Positions 14,599 through 19,873 of a stretch of 31,037 nt of DNA are shown here, in pieces (positions within the stretch are counted from its first letter, which is position 1; every line of letters starts with the position of its first letter). The stretch spans positions 1-31,037 of IMG/VR virus record IMGVR_UViG_3300029787_000216; one strand, written 5' to 3'. The position numbers were made by a program, and so were the translations under genes. Source of the stretch: a virus. Below the pieces are notes generated by a model. That model was not told where the DNA came from. It was given only the letters and a program-made list of their open reading frames with translations, and searched no databases.

Positions 14599-14817
14599 AT
14601 GAAAGTCTACAAGAGTCAGGAAGAGTTGCAAAAAGAAATAGAAATATTACAGAAAAAGTTGGATGCCTCTGAATTTTTTGAAAAAGAAATGAGGACAGAA
14701 ATACAATTTTGGAAACAAAAATGCTCTAAGTTAGAGGTCGCAGAAAATTTGTTGCATGGTTATAAAAAACTGATAGAGGAATTACAGAACAGGTTGAATA
14801 AAGTTAATGTACGTTAA
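14599..14817 (+). CDS. Coiled-coil protein
   Basis: 72 aa from ATG 14599 (an in-frame TTG lies 9 nt upstream, but inside the predicted promoter). Nearly the whole protein is a heptad-like helix: SQEELQKEIEILQKKL, FFEKEMRTEIQFWKQK, KLIEELQNRLNKVNV. It probably forms a dimer or binds a helical partner. It is transcribed divergently from terS, from the overlapping promoter, and is followed by two coupled genes. Confidence 0.72.
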   Translation: MKVYKSQEELQKEIEILQKKLDASEFFEKEMRTEIQFWKQKCSKLEVAENLLHGYKKLIEELQNRLNKVNVR

Positions 14818-15049
14818 GCACCTGCAAGAGTATTTAGACAAGTTTACTGAAGGACAACAAGGTCGTAGAGGTAATGCAGTCAGTGATGCAAAGATATATA
14901 TCATGACTCGTAAAGGCTACCTAGAGGAGATCAAACGGATTGAAGTTCACCAAAGTAATAATCCGATGGATAACTCCTTGCGTGTAGTGTTGAAACCAAA
15001 CCGAGAAGAAAAATTAATTTTACCACCTGGTTATGTAAGAGACTATTAA
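14807..15049 (+). CDS. Conserved small hypothetical protein
   Basis: 80 aa, overlapping the previous gene by 11 nt. RRGNAVSDAKIYIMTRKGYLEEIKRIEVHQSNNP and LRVVLKPNREEKLILPPGYVRD look like a small beta-rich fold. I recall the VHQSNNP and ILPPGWV segments as conserved among SAR11 phages. Unknown function; the position next to a nuclease gene is the only clue. Confidence 0.78.
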   Translation: MYVKHLQEYLDKFTEGQQGRRGNAVSDAKIYIMTRKGYLEEIKRIEVHQSNNPMDNSLRVVLKPNREEKLILPPGYVRDY

Positions 15050-15069
15050 CTAGGAGAAAACCCAATGCA

Positions 15070-15438
15070 ATGGGGCCAGAAGCTAAACTATATAAAAAAC
15101 TTAAAAACATATCTAAAACTATTTCTTGGATTCGAATTGAGAATTATAGCTTACTTGGGACTCCTGATTTACTGGGGTATAATGCTAACAGCTACTTTTT
15201 CACAGTAGAGTTAAAGGTGTCAAAAGGCAAGAAGGTTCGCCTGTCCCCTCACCAAATATCATTTCATGTCAAGCATCCCAAGAATACCTTTATCTTGGTT
15301 GAACATAAAGATAAGCATTTGTTATTCGAGGGTCATCAATCGCTTGCGCTTGTCGATTCTGGATTGTCCTCCTCGCTTGAGCCTGTTGCTTCTTCGCTTG
15401 AAGGTTCGGTATCTTTTTTGTCATCGCTTGGCGGTTGA
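15070..15438 (+). CDS. VRR-NUC/Holliday-junction-resolvase-like nuclease
   Basis: 122 aa. E4 in the first helix, LGTPDLLGY (D33), TVELKV (E47, K49) and LSPHQISFH (59-66) form a small PD-(D/E)XK nuclease core of the VRR-NUC type, which cuts structured DNA. The start at 15070 is set by frame; TAGGAG lies about 12 nt upstream. The C-terminal 34 aa (from SLALVDSG on) are Ser/Leu-rich. They contain five CGCTTG copies, all in the same codon phase (TCG CTT or GCG CTT), a possible later extension or repeat-driven tail. Confidence 0.78.
   Translation: MGPEAKLYKKLKNISKTISWIRIENYSLLGTPDLLGYNANSYFFTVELKVSKGKKVRLSPHQISFHVKHPKNTFILVEHKDKHLLFEGHQSLALVDSGLSSSLEPVASSLEGSVSFLSSLGG
15341..15430 (+). repeat. 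Cluster of five CGCTTG hexamers
   Basis: CGCTTG occurs at 15341, 15347, 15374, 15395 and 15425. Distances are 6, 27, 21 and 30 nt, all multiples of three, so each is read in the same phase, mostly as Ser-Leu. It is the first cluster of a hexamer that recurs 18 times on the plus strand between here and 19727. Confidence 0.75.
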
Positions 15439-15488
15439 TTCTTTTTGAGTTCTTTGTAATACTTTGGATGTTTAAACGTATGTGTCAC

Positions 15489-15671
15489 TTAATCTTCCAT
15501 ACAACTTTGTACTTTTTTATATGCAATAACTTTAAAATCATAACCAACTGTATCCCTATCTATTTTTAATTTCAATGTTTCTTGCCAATCAATTAAAGGA
15601 TTGCCCTTACAATCAAAGTCAATACCTATAAATTTAGGTTTCTTAAAACCTATCCATTTTTGTTTTTTCAT
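15489..15671 (-). CDS. Small hypothetical protein, last gene of the minus-strand operon
   Basis: 60 aa. GGAGG lies 7 nt before the ATG, the best ribosome site in this operon. The protein is basic at the start (MKKQKWIGFKKPKF) followed by IGIDFDCKGNPLIDWQ. No known motif. It overlaps the upstream gene as ATGA and ends 50 nt from the convergent nuclease gene. Confidence 0.68.
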   Translation of the reverse strand: MKKQKWIGFKKPKFIGIDFDCKGNPLIDWQETLKLKIDRDTVGYDFKVIAYKKVQSCMED

Positions 15672-15889
15672 TCTTCATCCTCCCATACATCATCAATTGT
15701 AAATCCACAGTCACTATTTTGTGATTGTAGTTCATCCCATTTTTCTACTGGAATTTTTAATGCCTCTTTTTGTGCTTCTGTTTCATCAACAGCTTCAACT
15801 TGTATTTCATACTGCTCGTACACCGTATATCCACCTCTTACGGTATATCTTTTCAATTCTTTACTTTGTGGGTAATCCTCTCCGTTCAT
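15668..15889 (-). CDS. Small acidic hypothetical protein
   Basis: 73 aa. The core YTVRGGYTVYEQYEIQVEA, DETEAQKEALKIP looks like a small alpha/beta fold of the kind seen in short marine bacterial and phage proteins; the C terminus is acidic (DDVWEDEE). GAGGGGGACGA precedes the ATG, and it is coupled by ATGA to both neighbours. Function unknown. Confidence 0.7.
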   Translation of the reverse strand: MNGEDYPQSKELKRYTVRGGYTVYEQYEIQVEAVDETEAQKEALKIPVEKWDELQSQNSDCGFTIDDVWEDEE

Positions 15890-16044
15890 TCGTCCCCCTC
15901 TTCATTCTCACAATATTCAGTTAAAAAATTATCAACACTTGAAGCCGTGTCATCATCAATATCTGTAATTGTTTCGGTATACCAAGTGCCGTCCTCTCGT
16001 TCCATAGTTGTGACTATTGCCCAACCCGTACATTTTTTTTTCAT
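15886..16044 (-). CDS. 52 aa acidic peptide
   Basis: Frame read on the minus strand from ATG 16044: MKKKCTGWAIVTTMERED, GTWYTETITDIDDDTASS, then an acidic end. GAGGGACGA is the ribosome site. Both ends are coupled by ATGA to neighbours, and GAGGG(GG)ACGA-ATG is reused at the next gene. Small and of unknown function. Confidence 0.62.
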   Translation of the reverse strand: MKKKCTGWAIVTTMEREDGTWYTETITDIDDDTASSVDNFLTEYCENEEGDE

Positions 16045-16241
16045 TCGTCCCTCTTAAAGTAATTTATTTTTTCTAGATACTCGTAAGCGTCATCCATTGT
16101 TGATCTAAAATGTTTAGTTCTATATTCGCTTGGTGTGTCTTCATCTGCTTGACAACACATACTAGCTAAATGATCTGCTAGTAATGTATTTTGCTTGGTT
16201 AATTCAGCAAGTCTATTTTTTAATGTTTCGTTTTCTGTCAT
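16041..16241 (-). CDS. Small coiled-coil-like hypothetical protein
   Basis: 66 aa. A leucine-rich helix (ETLKNRLAELTKQNTLLADHLASMCC) is followed by DEDTPSEYRTKHFRSTMDDAYEYLEK. The two adjacent Cys and the following acidic segment are notable. ATGA coupling on both sides. One CGCTTG (16127) falls in its Pro-Ser-Glu codons. Function unknown. Confidence 0.65.
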   Translation of the reverse strand: MTENETLKNRLAELTKQNTLLADHLASMCCQADEDTPSEYRTKHFRSTMDDAYEYLEKINYFKRDE

Positions 16242-16525
16242 AAATTATACTCTTTCTCTAAATGTGGATATGGATATTTTTCTCTCCAAAATCTTCCGTT
16301 GTAAGAAAAATGTCCAATATATTTTTTATCTTTATAAACTTTAGGTGGTATAAAATTTCCACTTCCTAACTCATACTCATCAATATAAGAATTTATTAAG
16401 TCCCTTAATTTTGAAAGTTTTTTATGTTTTATATCTACTAAAGTTTGTGTGCCGTATTTAACTTCATATGGGTTTTGATCAAAATCAATATTACCACAAT
16501 TAGTTAATCTTTTTATTTTATACAT
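16238..16525 (-). CDS. Small hypothetical protein
   Basis: 95 aa. It begins MYKIKRLTNCGNIDFDQNP; the middle has DIKHKKLSKLRDLINSYIDEY and the end GHFSYNGRFWREKYPYPHLE is aromatic-rich. Initiation uses AGAAGGGATAAT-ATG, the same cassette as the gene before it. No recognisable domain. ATGA coupling to the next gene. Confidence 0.66.
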   Translation of the reverse strand: MYKIKRLTNCGNIDFDQNPYEVKYGTQTLVDIKHKKLSKLRDLINSYIDEYELGSGNFIPPKVYKDKKYIGHFSYNGRFWREKYPYPHLEKEYNL

Positions 16526-16551
16526 ATTATCCCTTCTGCTTGCTCGCTTGT
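16523..16551 (-). repeat. Repeated initiation cassette, copy 1
   Basis: On the plus strand the unit is CATATTATCCCTTCTGCT, then TGCT, then CGCTTGT. Read on the minus strand it ends in AGAAGGGATAATATG, the ribosome site and start codon of the 95 aa gene. Copy 2 (16758-16782) is identical apart from the 4-nt insert. Confidence 0.75.
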
Positions 16552-16760
16552 TGATTTATTTGATATTCTAATTCTTCAATTGTATTACTACAAATATAAA
16601 AATAGTTATCATAACCATTTTTTGTTTTTATATAATCATCCCAATTTAAATATTTATTTCTAGGGTATTCATCCTCGCTTGTTCTCATAATGTAAACAAC
16701 TTGTTTTAATCTGGATAATCCAAATATTTTTAAATATTTACTTACAACATTATTTTTCAT
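16527..16760 (-). CDS. Small hypothetical protein, second gene of the minus-strand operon
   Basis: 77 aa from ATG 16760, chosen because it has the AGAAGGGATAAT site shared with the next gene; the frame is open 33 codons further upstream but there it is Arg/Lys-rich low-complexity sequence spanning a hairpin arm and CGCTTG repeats. The protein begins MKNNVVSKYLKIFGLSRLKQV and contains EDEYPRNKYLNWDDYIKT and an NYFYICSNTIEELEYQINQQ end. One base separates it from the next ATG. Function unknown. Confidence 0.66.
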   Translation of the reverse strand: MKNNVVSKYLKIFGLSRLKQVVYIMRTSEDEYPRNKYLNWDDYIKTKNGYDNYFYICSNTIEELEYQINQQASKQKG

Positions 16761-16782
16761 ATTATCCCTTCTGCTCGCTTGT
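16758..16782 (-). repeat. Repeated initiation cassette, copy 2
   Basis: CATATTATCCCTTCTGCT followed by CGCTTGT on the plus strand, identical to copy 1 except for a missing TGCT. It supplies the ribosome site and ATG of the 77 aa gene. It continues into three CGCTTG copies (16776, 16783, 16802) in the untranslated leader. Confidence 0.75.
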
Positions 16783-16807
16783 CGCTTGCGCTTAAGCTTG
16801 TCGCTTG
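16776..16807 (+). repeat. CGCTTG cluster in an operon leader
   Basis: Three CGCTTG hexamers (16776, 16783, 16802) and near matches CGCTTA (16789) and AAGCTTG lie within 32 nt between the GP88 gene and the 77 aa gene. Here the motif is probably untranslated, which argues against a purely codon-driven explanation. Confidence 0.7.
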
Positions 16808-16820
16808 TTAGTTTTAAATA

Positions 16821-16870
16821 TGGCGGTCTAAAGGTTCGCTGTCGTAAAGTACTGACCATCTAAACCGCCA
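16821..16870 (-). terminator. Inverted repeat just downstream of the GP88 gene
   Basis: TGGCGGTCTA (16821-16830) and TAAACCGCCA (16861-16870) pair with one mismatch around a 30-nt loop. The stem begins 15 nt after the GP88 stop codon. No T run follows, so it could limit read-through, stabilise the 3' end of the GP88 message or act as an operator. Confidence 0.4.
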
Positions 16871-16884
16871 CAATTCGCACAAAA

Positions 16885-17595
16885 TTAAACATCTTGCACA
16901 AATCCGTTAAAATCTTTTTTTGCTCTACCTTTAGCAATTAAACCTACTATAACTTTTTTAGGGTCTAAATGTCTTAAATCGTGTTTATCGCCGTTTATAA
17001 CCTTACGGCCTTTATATTTTTTTGGTAGTTTTTTTCTAAAAACAACCGCAATATTTGTATTAGTTTTTAATAATTCGCTTGTATCTTTTTGGTTAATCTC
17101 GCTTTGTGAAAATGTTAATGAATAGTTTTTAGGAAGTTCATTTTTAAATCTATTTCTAATTTTAGTATAGTCTATAAATTGTACGTTAGGATTATTTTCC
17201 ATAAGATTTAAACCGTTTTTTAGCTTGTATCTTTCAAATGGAAGATCGCTTGTGCCGTTCAATCGTACCGTGTATTTTAATTTTTTTCTTTTTGCTCTAT
17301 CGCTTGAGAGTTTTATTTCACGGTCAAGTTGTTCTAAAAATTTTTGTCTATCAGCTAAAAAATAATATTTTTTGTTTAATCTAGATTTTTGAACTATATT
17401 CATTTGCCCTCTTCCGCTTGTGTTTAAACATAAGTCTATACATAAAGGACTTGCATTAACACATATATTTACACCGCCTATATTTGAGGGTGCAAGGTGT
17501 AATATTTCGCTTAAATAATTATAACCGCTTGACTTCTCCATCTTGTAAGTTGAAGATCCTAATAATTTTTTTTGCTCTTTATATTTATATCTCAT
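16885..17595 (-). CDS. GP88-family protein (gene product 88 domain)
   Basis: 236 aa. It matches my memory of the GP88 family found on phages and plasmids: LAPSNIGGVNICVNASPLC, then DLCLNTSGRGQMN, RLNGTSDLPFE (111-121), FIDYTKIRNRF (140-150), SLTFSQSEIN (159-168), a NIAVVF strand and a GDKHDLRHLDP, VIVGLIAKGRAKKDFNGFV end. Cysteines C45-x6-C52-x3-C56 may bind metal or an Fe-S cluster. The family has no proven function that I know of. It is the first gene of a seven-gene minus-strand operon and the only one recognised there. The start codon has only a weak AGAAAG upstream. Confidence 0.85.
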   Translation of the reverse strand: MRYKYKEQKKLLGSSTYKMEKSSGYNYLSEILHLAPSNIGGVNICVNASPLCIDLCLNTSGRGQMNIVQKSRLNKKYYFLADRQKFLEQLDREIKLSSDRAKRKKLKYTVRLNGTSDLPFERYKLKNGLNLMENNPNVQFIDYTKIRNRFKNELPKNYSLTFSQSEINQKDTSELLKTNTNIAVVFRKKLPKKYKGRKVINGDKHDLRHLDPKKVIVGLIAKGRAKKDFNGFVQDV

Positions 17596-17610
17596 ACTTT
17601 CTTTTTTGCT

Positions 17611-17662
17611 AGGGTTGGTTGTAAATGTTCGAACCTTCTAGCGCATATTACAAACCAACCCT
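17611..17662. repeat. Long inverted repeat in the divergent promoter region
   Basis: AGGGTTGGTTGTAA (17611-17624) pairs with TTACAAACCAACCCT (17648-17662) with a single bulged base. Inside is the palindrome GTTCGAAC (17627-17634). It lies upstream of the GP88 operon and would be in its 5' leader or operator. It superficially resembles a tRNA acceptor and T loop but is only about 50 nt. Confidence 0.55.
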
Positions 17663-17714
17663 ATATTGCAAGGACAATAATTAAACAATTAATTGTCAAT
17701 TTTGTATATAAGGG

Positions 17715-17744
17715 CTTGACATTTATTTGTCAAGGGATTATGAA
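17715..17744 (+). promoter_or_regulatory. Promoter with operator-like inverted repeat
   Basis: TTGACA (17716-17721), 17-nt spacer, TATGAA (17739-17744); predicted start at about 17751, which is the ATG of the first plus-strand gene. CTTGACA (17715-17721) is mirrored by TGTCAAG (17728-17734), so a regulator bound to this repeat would cover the -35. A minus-strand TTGACA at 17699-17694 may serve the GP88 operon. Confidence 0.5.
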
Positions 17745-17750
17745 GGATTT

Positions 17751-17921
17751 ATGAAAGTAAGAAGTAAAAAAAACAACCTTTTAAATTATTTTATTTTTGA
17801 TGAAAAGGATTTATCAAAAAATTATGTTAGGAATTGCAAAAAATTTCTTAACTCGCTTTCTAATAATTTAAAAACAAAACAAGGATATAATAATGCAACC
17901 ATTAAGAAAAGATCACGTTGA
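17751..17921 (+). CDS. Small basic hypothetical protein, first gene of the plus-strand operon
   Basis: 56 aa from ATG 17751 (an upstream in-frame TTG at 17727 lies within the promoter). MKVRSKKNNLLNYFIFDEKD, then NYVRNCKKFLNSLSNNLKTKQ and a basic end (IKKRSR). GAAGGA lies close to the ATG, but the predicted transcript start is at the ATG itself. The last 29 nt overlap the next gene. Function unknown. Confidence 0.55.
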   Translation: MKVRSKKNNLLNYFIFDEKDLSKNYVRNCKKFLNSLSNNLKTKQGYNNATIKKRSR

Positions 17922-18477
17922 CTTTTATAAGTCATTTTGTTCAAAAAAAATAGAAGATCAAGAAGACAATATATTAACAGAAATTGAGATTAACGCTCAA
18001 GAACAAGCTGATCGAGATTTTAAAAATTTTCCTAAATTATTAAAACTCGATAAATCAATTTCAGTTTTTAAAAATAAAGTTAAAAAATATAAAGACTTTA
18101 TGAATAAGAAAAAACAATTAGAGGATCAATTCGAATATGAAGCGCAAAAAGTTGCTGATCAATTAAGTGATCAAATAAAAAATATAATGCGCGTTAGAAG
18201 ATCGGACATTAGTTTTGAAGGTATTCAAGTATCAAAACGTGATCCAATAGATTATGTTATGAAATACTTAAAAGATATTTGTTTTGAAGAGTGTAAAAAA
18301 ACAATGAAAAAAAGACATAAAATATTAAATGCTTTAGATCATAAAAGGGAACGTTGTAATCTAATATTACACACGGGATCACACATAACACCTGTTGTTG
18401 AAGCGTTAAAAGATGAACTACAAACGGCAGGGATTAAAATTGATATTCCGAATAATTTATTGTTGCCGTCTAAATAA
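17893..18477 (+). CDS. Helical hypothetical protein, 194 aa
   Basis: AAGGATAT precedes the ATG. The protein is highly charged and helical; residues 55-110 (SISVFKNKVKKYKDFMNKKK and following) suggest a coiled coil. A C-terminal part CNLILHTGSHITPVVEALKDE, IKIDIPNNLLLP may be a small domain. It is the largest gene of the plus-strand part of the island. I do not recognise it; a DNA-binding or replication accessory role would be guesswork. Confidence 0.72.
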   Translation: MQPLRKDHVDFYKSFCSKKIEDQEDNILTEIEINAQEQADRDFKNFPKLLKLDKSISVFKNKVKKYKDFMNKKKQLEDQFEYEAQKVADQLSDQIKNIMRVRRSDISFEGIQVSKRDPIDYVMKYLKDICFEECKKTMKKRHKILNALDHKRERCNLILHTGSHITPVVEALKDELQTAGIKIDIPNNLLLPSK

Positions 18478-18482
18478 ACAAG

Positions 18483-18517
18483 TTGACAATCACGGACAAT
18501 AGTTTATTGTCCGTGAT
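18483..18517 (+). promoter_or_regulatory. Promoter overlapped by a perfect 13-bp inverted repeat
   Basis: TTGACA (18483-18488) and TATTGT (18505-18510, 16-nt spacer) form a possible promoter. ATCACGGACAATA (18489-18501) and TATTGTCCGTGAT (18505-18517) are perfect inverted repeats with a 3-nt centre, covering spacer and -10. It may be a repressor operator, or a hairpin ending the previous gene, although no T run follows. Confidence 0.55.
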
Positions 18518-18550
18518 ATACAGAAATAAACTTATAAAGGACAATTTAAT

Positions 18551-18805
18551 ATGAAAAATGAATTAAACCCATTTGCAAATCAAGATGTTATTTTAAAAAC
18601 TATTAAAGAGACTATGAGACGCGAAAGTGAATTAAGAGGTTATGCAAGAATAAATTTTATTAATGATTTTTTAGGTCAATTGGCGTCAAATAAATTTAAA
18701 TCAAAACAAGACATTGAAAAATGGTTATTAAAACAAAAAGAAAATGCTAAAACTATAATTAAGCAAAATCAAATGTTTAAAGATCCATACGTTGACAAGT
18801 TATGA
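18551..18805 (+). CDS. Small basic helical protein
   Basis: 84 aa with AAAGGACAATTTAAT before the ATG. It starts MKNELNPFANQDVILKTIKE and contains RINFINDFLGQLASNKF and a basic helix DIEKWLLKQKENAKTIIKQN. It lies directly behind the inverted-repeat promoter, so it may be regulated there. No recognisable motif. ATGA coupling to the next gene. Confidence 0.68.
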   Translation: MKNELNPFANQDVILKTIKETMRRESELRGYARINFINDFLGQLASNKFKSKQDIEKWLLKQKENAKTIIKQNQMFKDPYVDKL

Positions 18806-18972
18806 CAGAATTAAAACAAGAGCATTTTGAAGTTATTGACAAGAATAAACAAAAAGCACATGAAGACCGCCAAAACATGAGAGATCAATTAGCGGTGTTT
18901 ATTTTAAATTGCAATGTTTATGAATTATCAAGGTTATATGATGAATATAAAAGACTTAAAAAAAACAAATAA
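18802..18972 (+). CDS. 56 aa charged helical peptide
   Basis: ATG at 18802 overlaps the previous stop. The sequence MTELKQEHFEVIDKNKQKAH, DRQNMRDQLAVFILNCNVYELSR, LYDEYKRLKKNK is a likely helical hairpin. It overlaps the next gene by 35 nt in another frame. Coupling and composition support translation; function unknown. Confidence 0.55.
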   Translation: MTELKQEHFEVIDKNKQKAHEDRQNMRDQLAVFILNCNVYELSRLYDEYKRLKKNK

Positions 18973-19123
18973 AATAGAGATAGTACATTATAAAAAAGAA
19001 ATAACAGAAGACCAAAAAGAAGACAATATGCTGTCTAATTTAGGGTTAAGTCGTGAAGATTTAGACGATAGTGGGGATATGCTTGAAGAGTTAAAAGAAA
19101 TAGTCGGTTTTTATGATGAATAA
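18938..19123 (+). CDS. Small acidic hypothetical protein
   Basis: 61 aa from the double ATG at 18938/18941, preceded by AAGG; an in-frame ATG at 18914 has no ribosome site. It begins MMNIKDLKKTNKIEIVHYKK and continues with an acidic helix-rich part (NLGLSREDLDDSGDMLEELKEI). ATGATGA overlap with the next gene. Function unknown. Confidence 0.6.
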   Translation: MMNIKDLKKTNKIEIVHYKKEITEDQKEDNMLSNLGLSREDLDDSGDMLEELKEIVGFYDE

Positions 19124-19340
19124 AAGACTTTTAACTAAAAAAGACTTTGTTGAAAAAATAATAGAACCGCACAATATAGACAAATTTAAAAAAATGAAAG
19201 TTTGTGAGTTGAGAGAATTATATCAAATGACACATATAATTGATAACAAAGTTGTTAATATGCAAGGTTATTGTTTCAGTTGTTTAAAACCTTTAAGACC
19301 TGATTATACTATTTATGAGAACTATTGCGCGGATTGTTAG
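19113..19340 (+). CDS. Small protein with C-terminal Cys pairs
   Basis: 75 aa. A helical N-terminal part (LLTKKDFVEKIIEPHNIDKF) is followed by GYCFSCLKPL and YENYCADC; the two CxxC pairs probably form a zinc site. The start overlaps the previous gene. The protein ends on its second CxxC motif. It may be a small DNA- or partner-binding protein. Confidence 0.68.
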   Translation: MMNKRLLTKKDFVEKIIEPHNIDKFKKMKVCELRELYQMTHIIDNKVVNMQGYCFSCLKPLRPDYTIYENYCADC

Positions 19341-19342
19341 TT

Positions 19343-19546
19343 ATGAGAAAAATTAGTAAAAAATATATTGAAAAATTAACACTTCAAGAGATATGCGCTT
19401 TTAGAGATAATAGAGATATGCAAGTTGTAAGTAGTTATTGGTTATGTAATCAAATAGGTTATATTAATGCTTTATTATTTCTACTTAATAGACATCAATT
19501 AATAAGTTTATTTGATGAAGTACATAATAAAATTAGAGATAAATAA
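19343..19546 (+). CDS. Small hypothetical protein, last gene of the plus-strand operon
   Basis: 67 aa from ATG 19343 (an in-frame TTG at 19325 is within the upstream gene). MRKISKKYIEKLTLQEICAF, then SSYWLCNQIGYINALLFLLN and HQLISLFDEVHNKIR. Helical throughout, with a moderately hydrophobic middle. No motif recognised. Followed by 327 nt without a gene. Confidence 0.62.
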   Translation: MRKISKKYIEKLTLQEICAFRDNRDMQVVSSYWLCNQIGYINALLFLLNRHQLISLFDEVHNKIRDK

Positions 19547-19873
19547 CCTTAAAAATTAATAGAGTTATTTATTAAATAAGTATTAATTAATATATATTTT
19601 CAATAGATTTTTTCTTTTTATCTTGCCGTTGCTTATAGGTTATTTACTTGCAAAAAGCCGTGATCCGTTGACCGCGCAAAACTTTTTGAGATCCGCTTGT
19701 CCATGATCCCTGAACCATGACCGCTTGTGCGTTATTGCGTGAACTTTTTAGCTTGTGCGTTGTAAAATAAAATAAAAATAAAAAATTTCTAAAACGATAA
19801 AAAAAGTCTAGATCTATTTTTTACTCGTTCAAGTTGTATGAGCCGTGAACCAATGGCCACGGCTCAAGGATCT
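19547..19873. other. Non-coding spacer between convergent island operons
   Basis: No convincing gene. There is an AT-only stretch (about 19550-19620), then a GC-richer block (19625-19765), an A-rich tract (19765-19800) and a hairpin (19840-19865). The GC-richer block has GATCCGTTGACCG, GATCCGCTTGTCC and GACCGCTTGTGC, near-repeats that share CGCTTG, plus two copies of ACTTTTT. The layout could be an origin, a packaging-type site or a small RNA locus. Confidence 0.5.
19840..19865. terminator. Hairpin beyond the convergent operons, likely bidirectional terminator
   Basis: GAGCCGTG (19840-19847) pairs with CACGGCTC (19858-19865) around a 10-nt loop. It lies 8 nt beyond the stop of the minus-strand gene ending at 19874. 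On the plus strand it is followed by AAGGATCTTTAATAATT. The T runs are short, so strength is uncertain. Confidence 0.55.

Noticed and set aside
14590-14601. TTG start at 14590 for the coiled-coil gene
   Set aside because: It lies inside the -10 TATATT element; ATG 14599 matches the predicted transcript start.
15266-16057. Plus-strand open frames antisense to the minus-strand operon
   Set aside because: They are Phe/Leu/Ser-rich products of T-rich antisense DNA. The minus-strand frames have coupled starts and ribosome sites instead.
16761-16859. N-terminal extension of the 77 aa minus-strand gene
   Set aside because: It translates to Arg/Lys-rich low complexity through a hairpin and CGCTTG repeats and lacks a ribosome site, while ATG 16760 has the repeated AGAAGGGATAAT site.
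17611-17662. tRNA-like element (7-bp stem plus GGTTCGAAC)
   Set aside because: Only about 50 nt, no D or anticodon arm, and the T-stem pairing is broken. Kept as an inverted repeat only.
15341-19727. CGCTTG copies as a CRISPR array
   Set aside because: The unit is only 6 nt and irregularly spaced, with no spacer structure and no cas genes.
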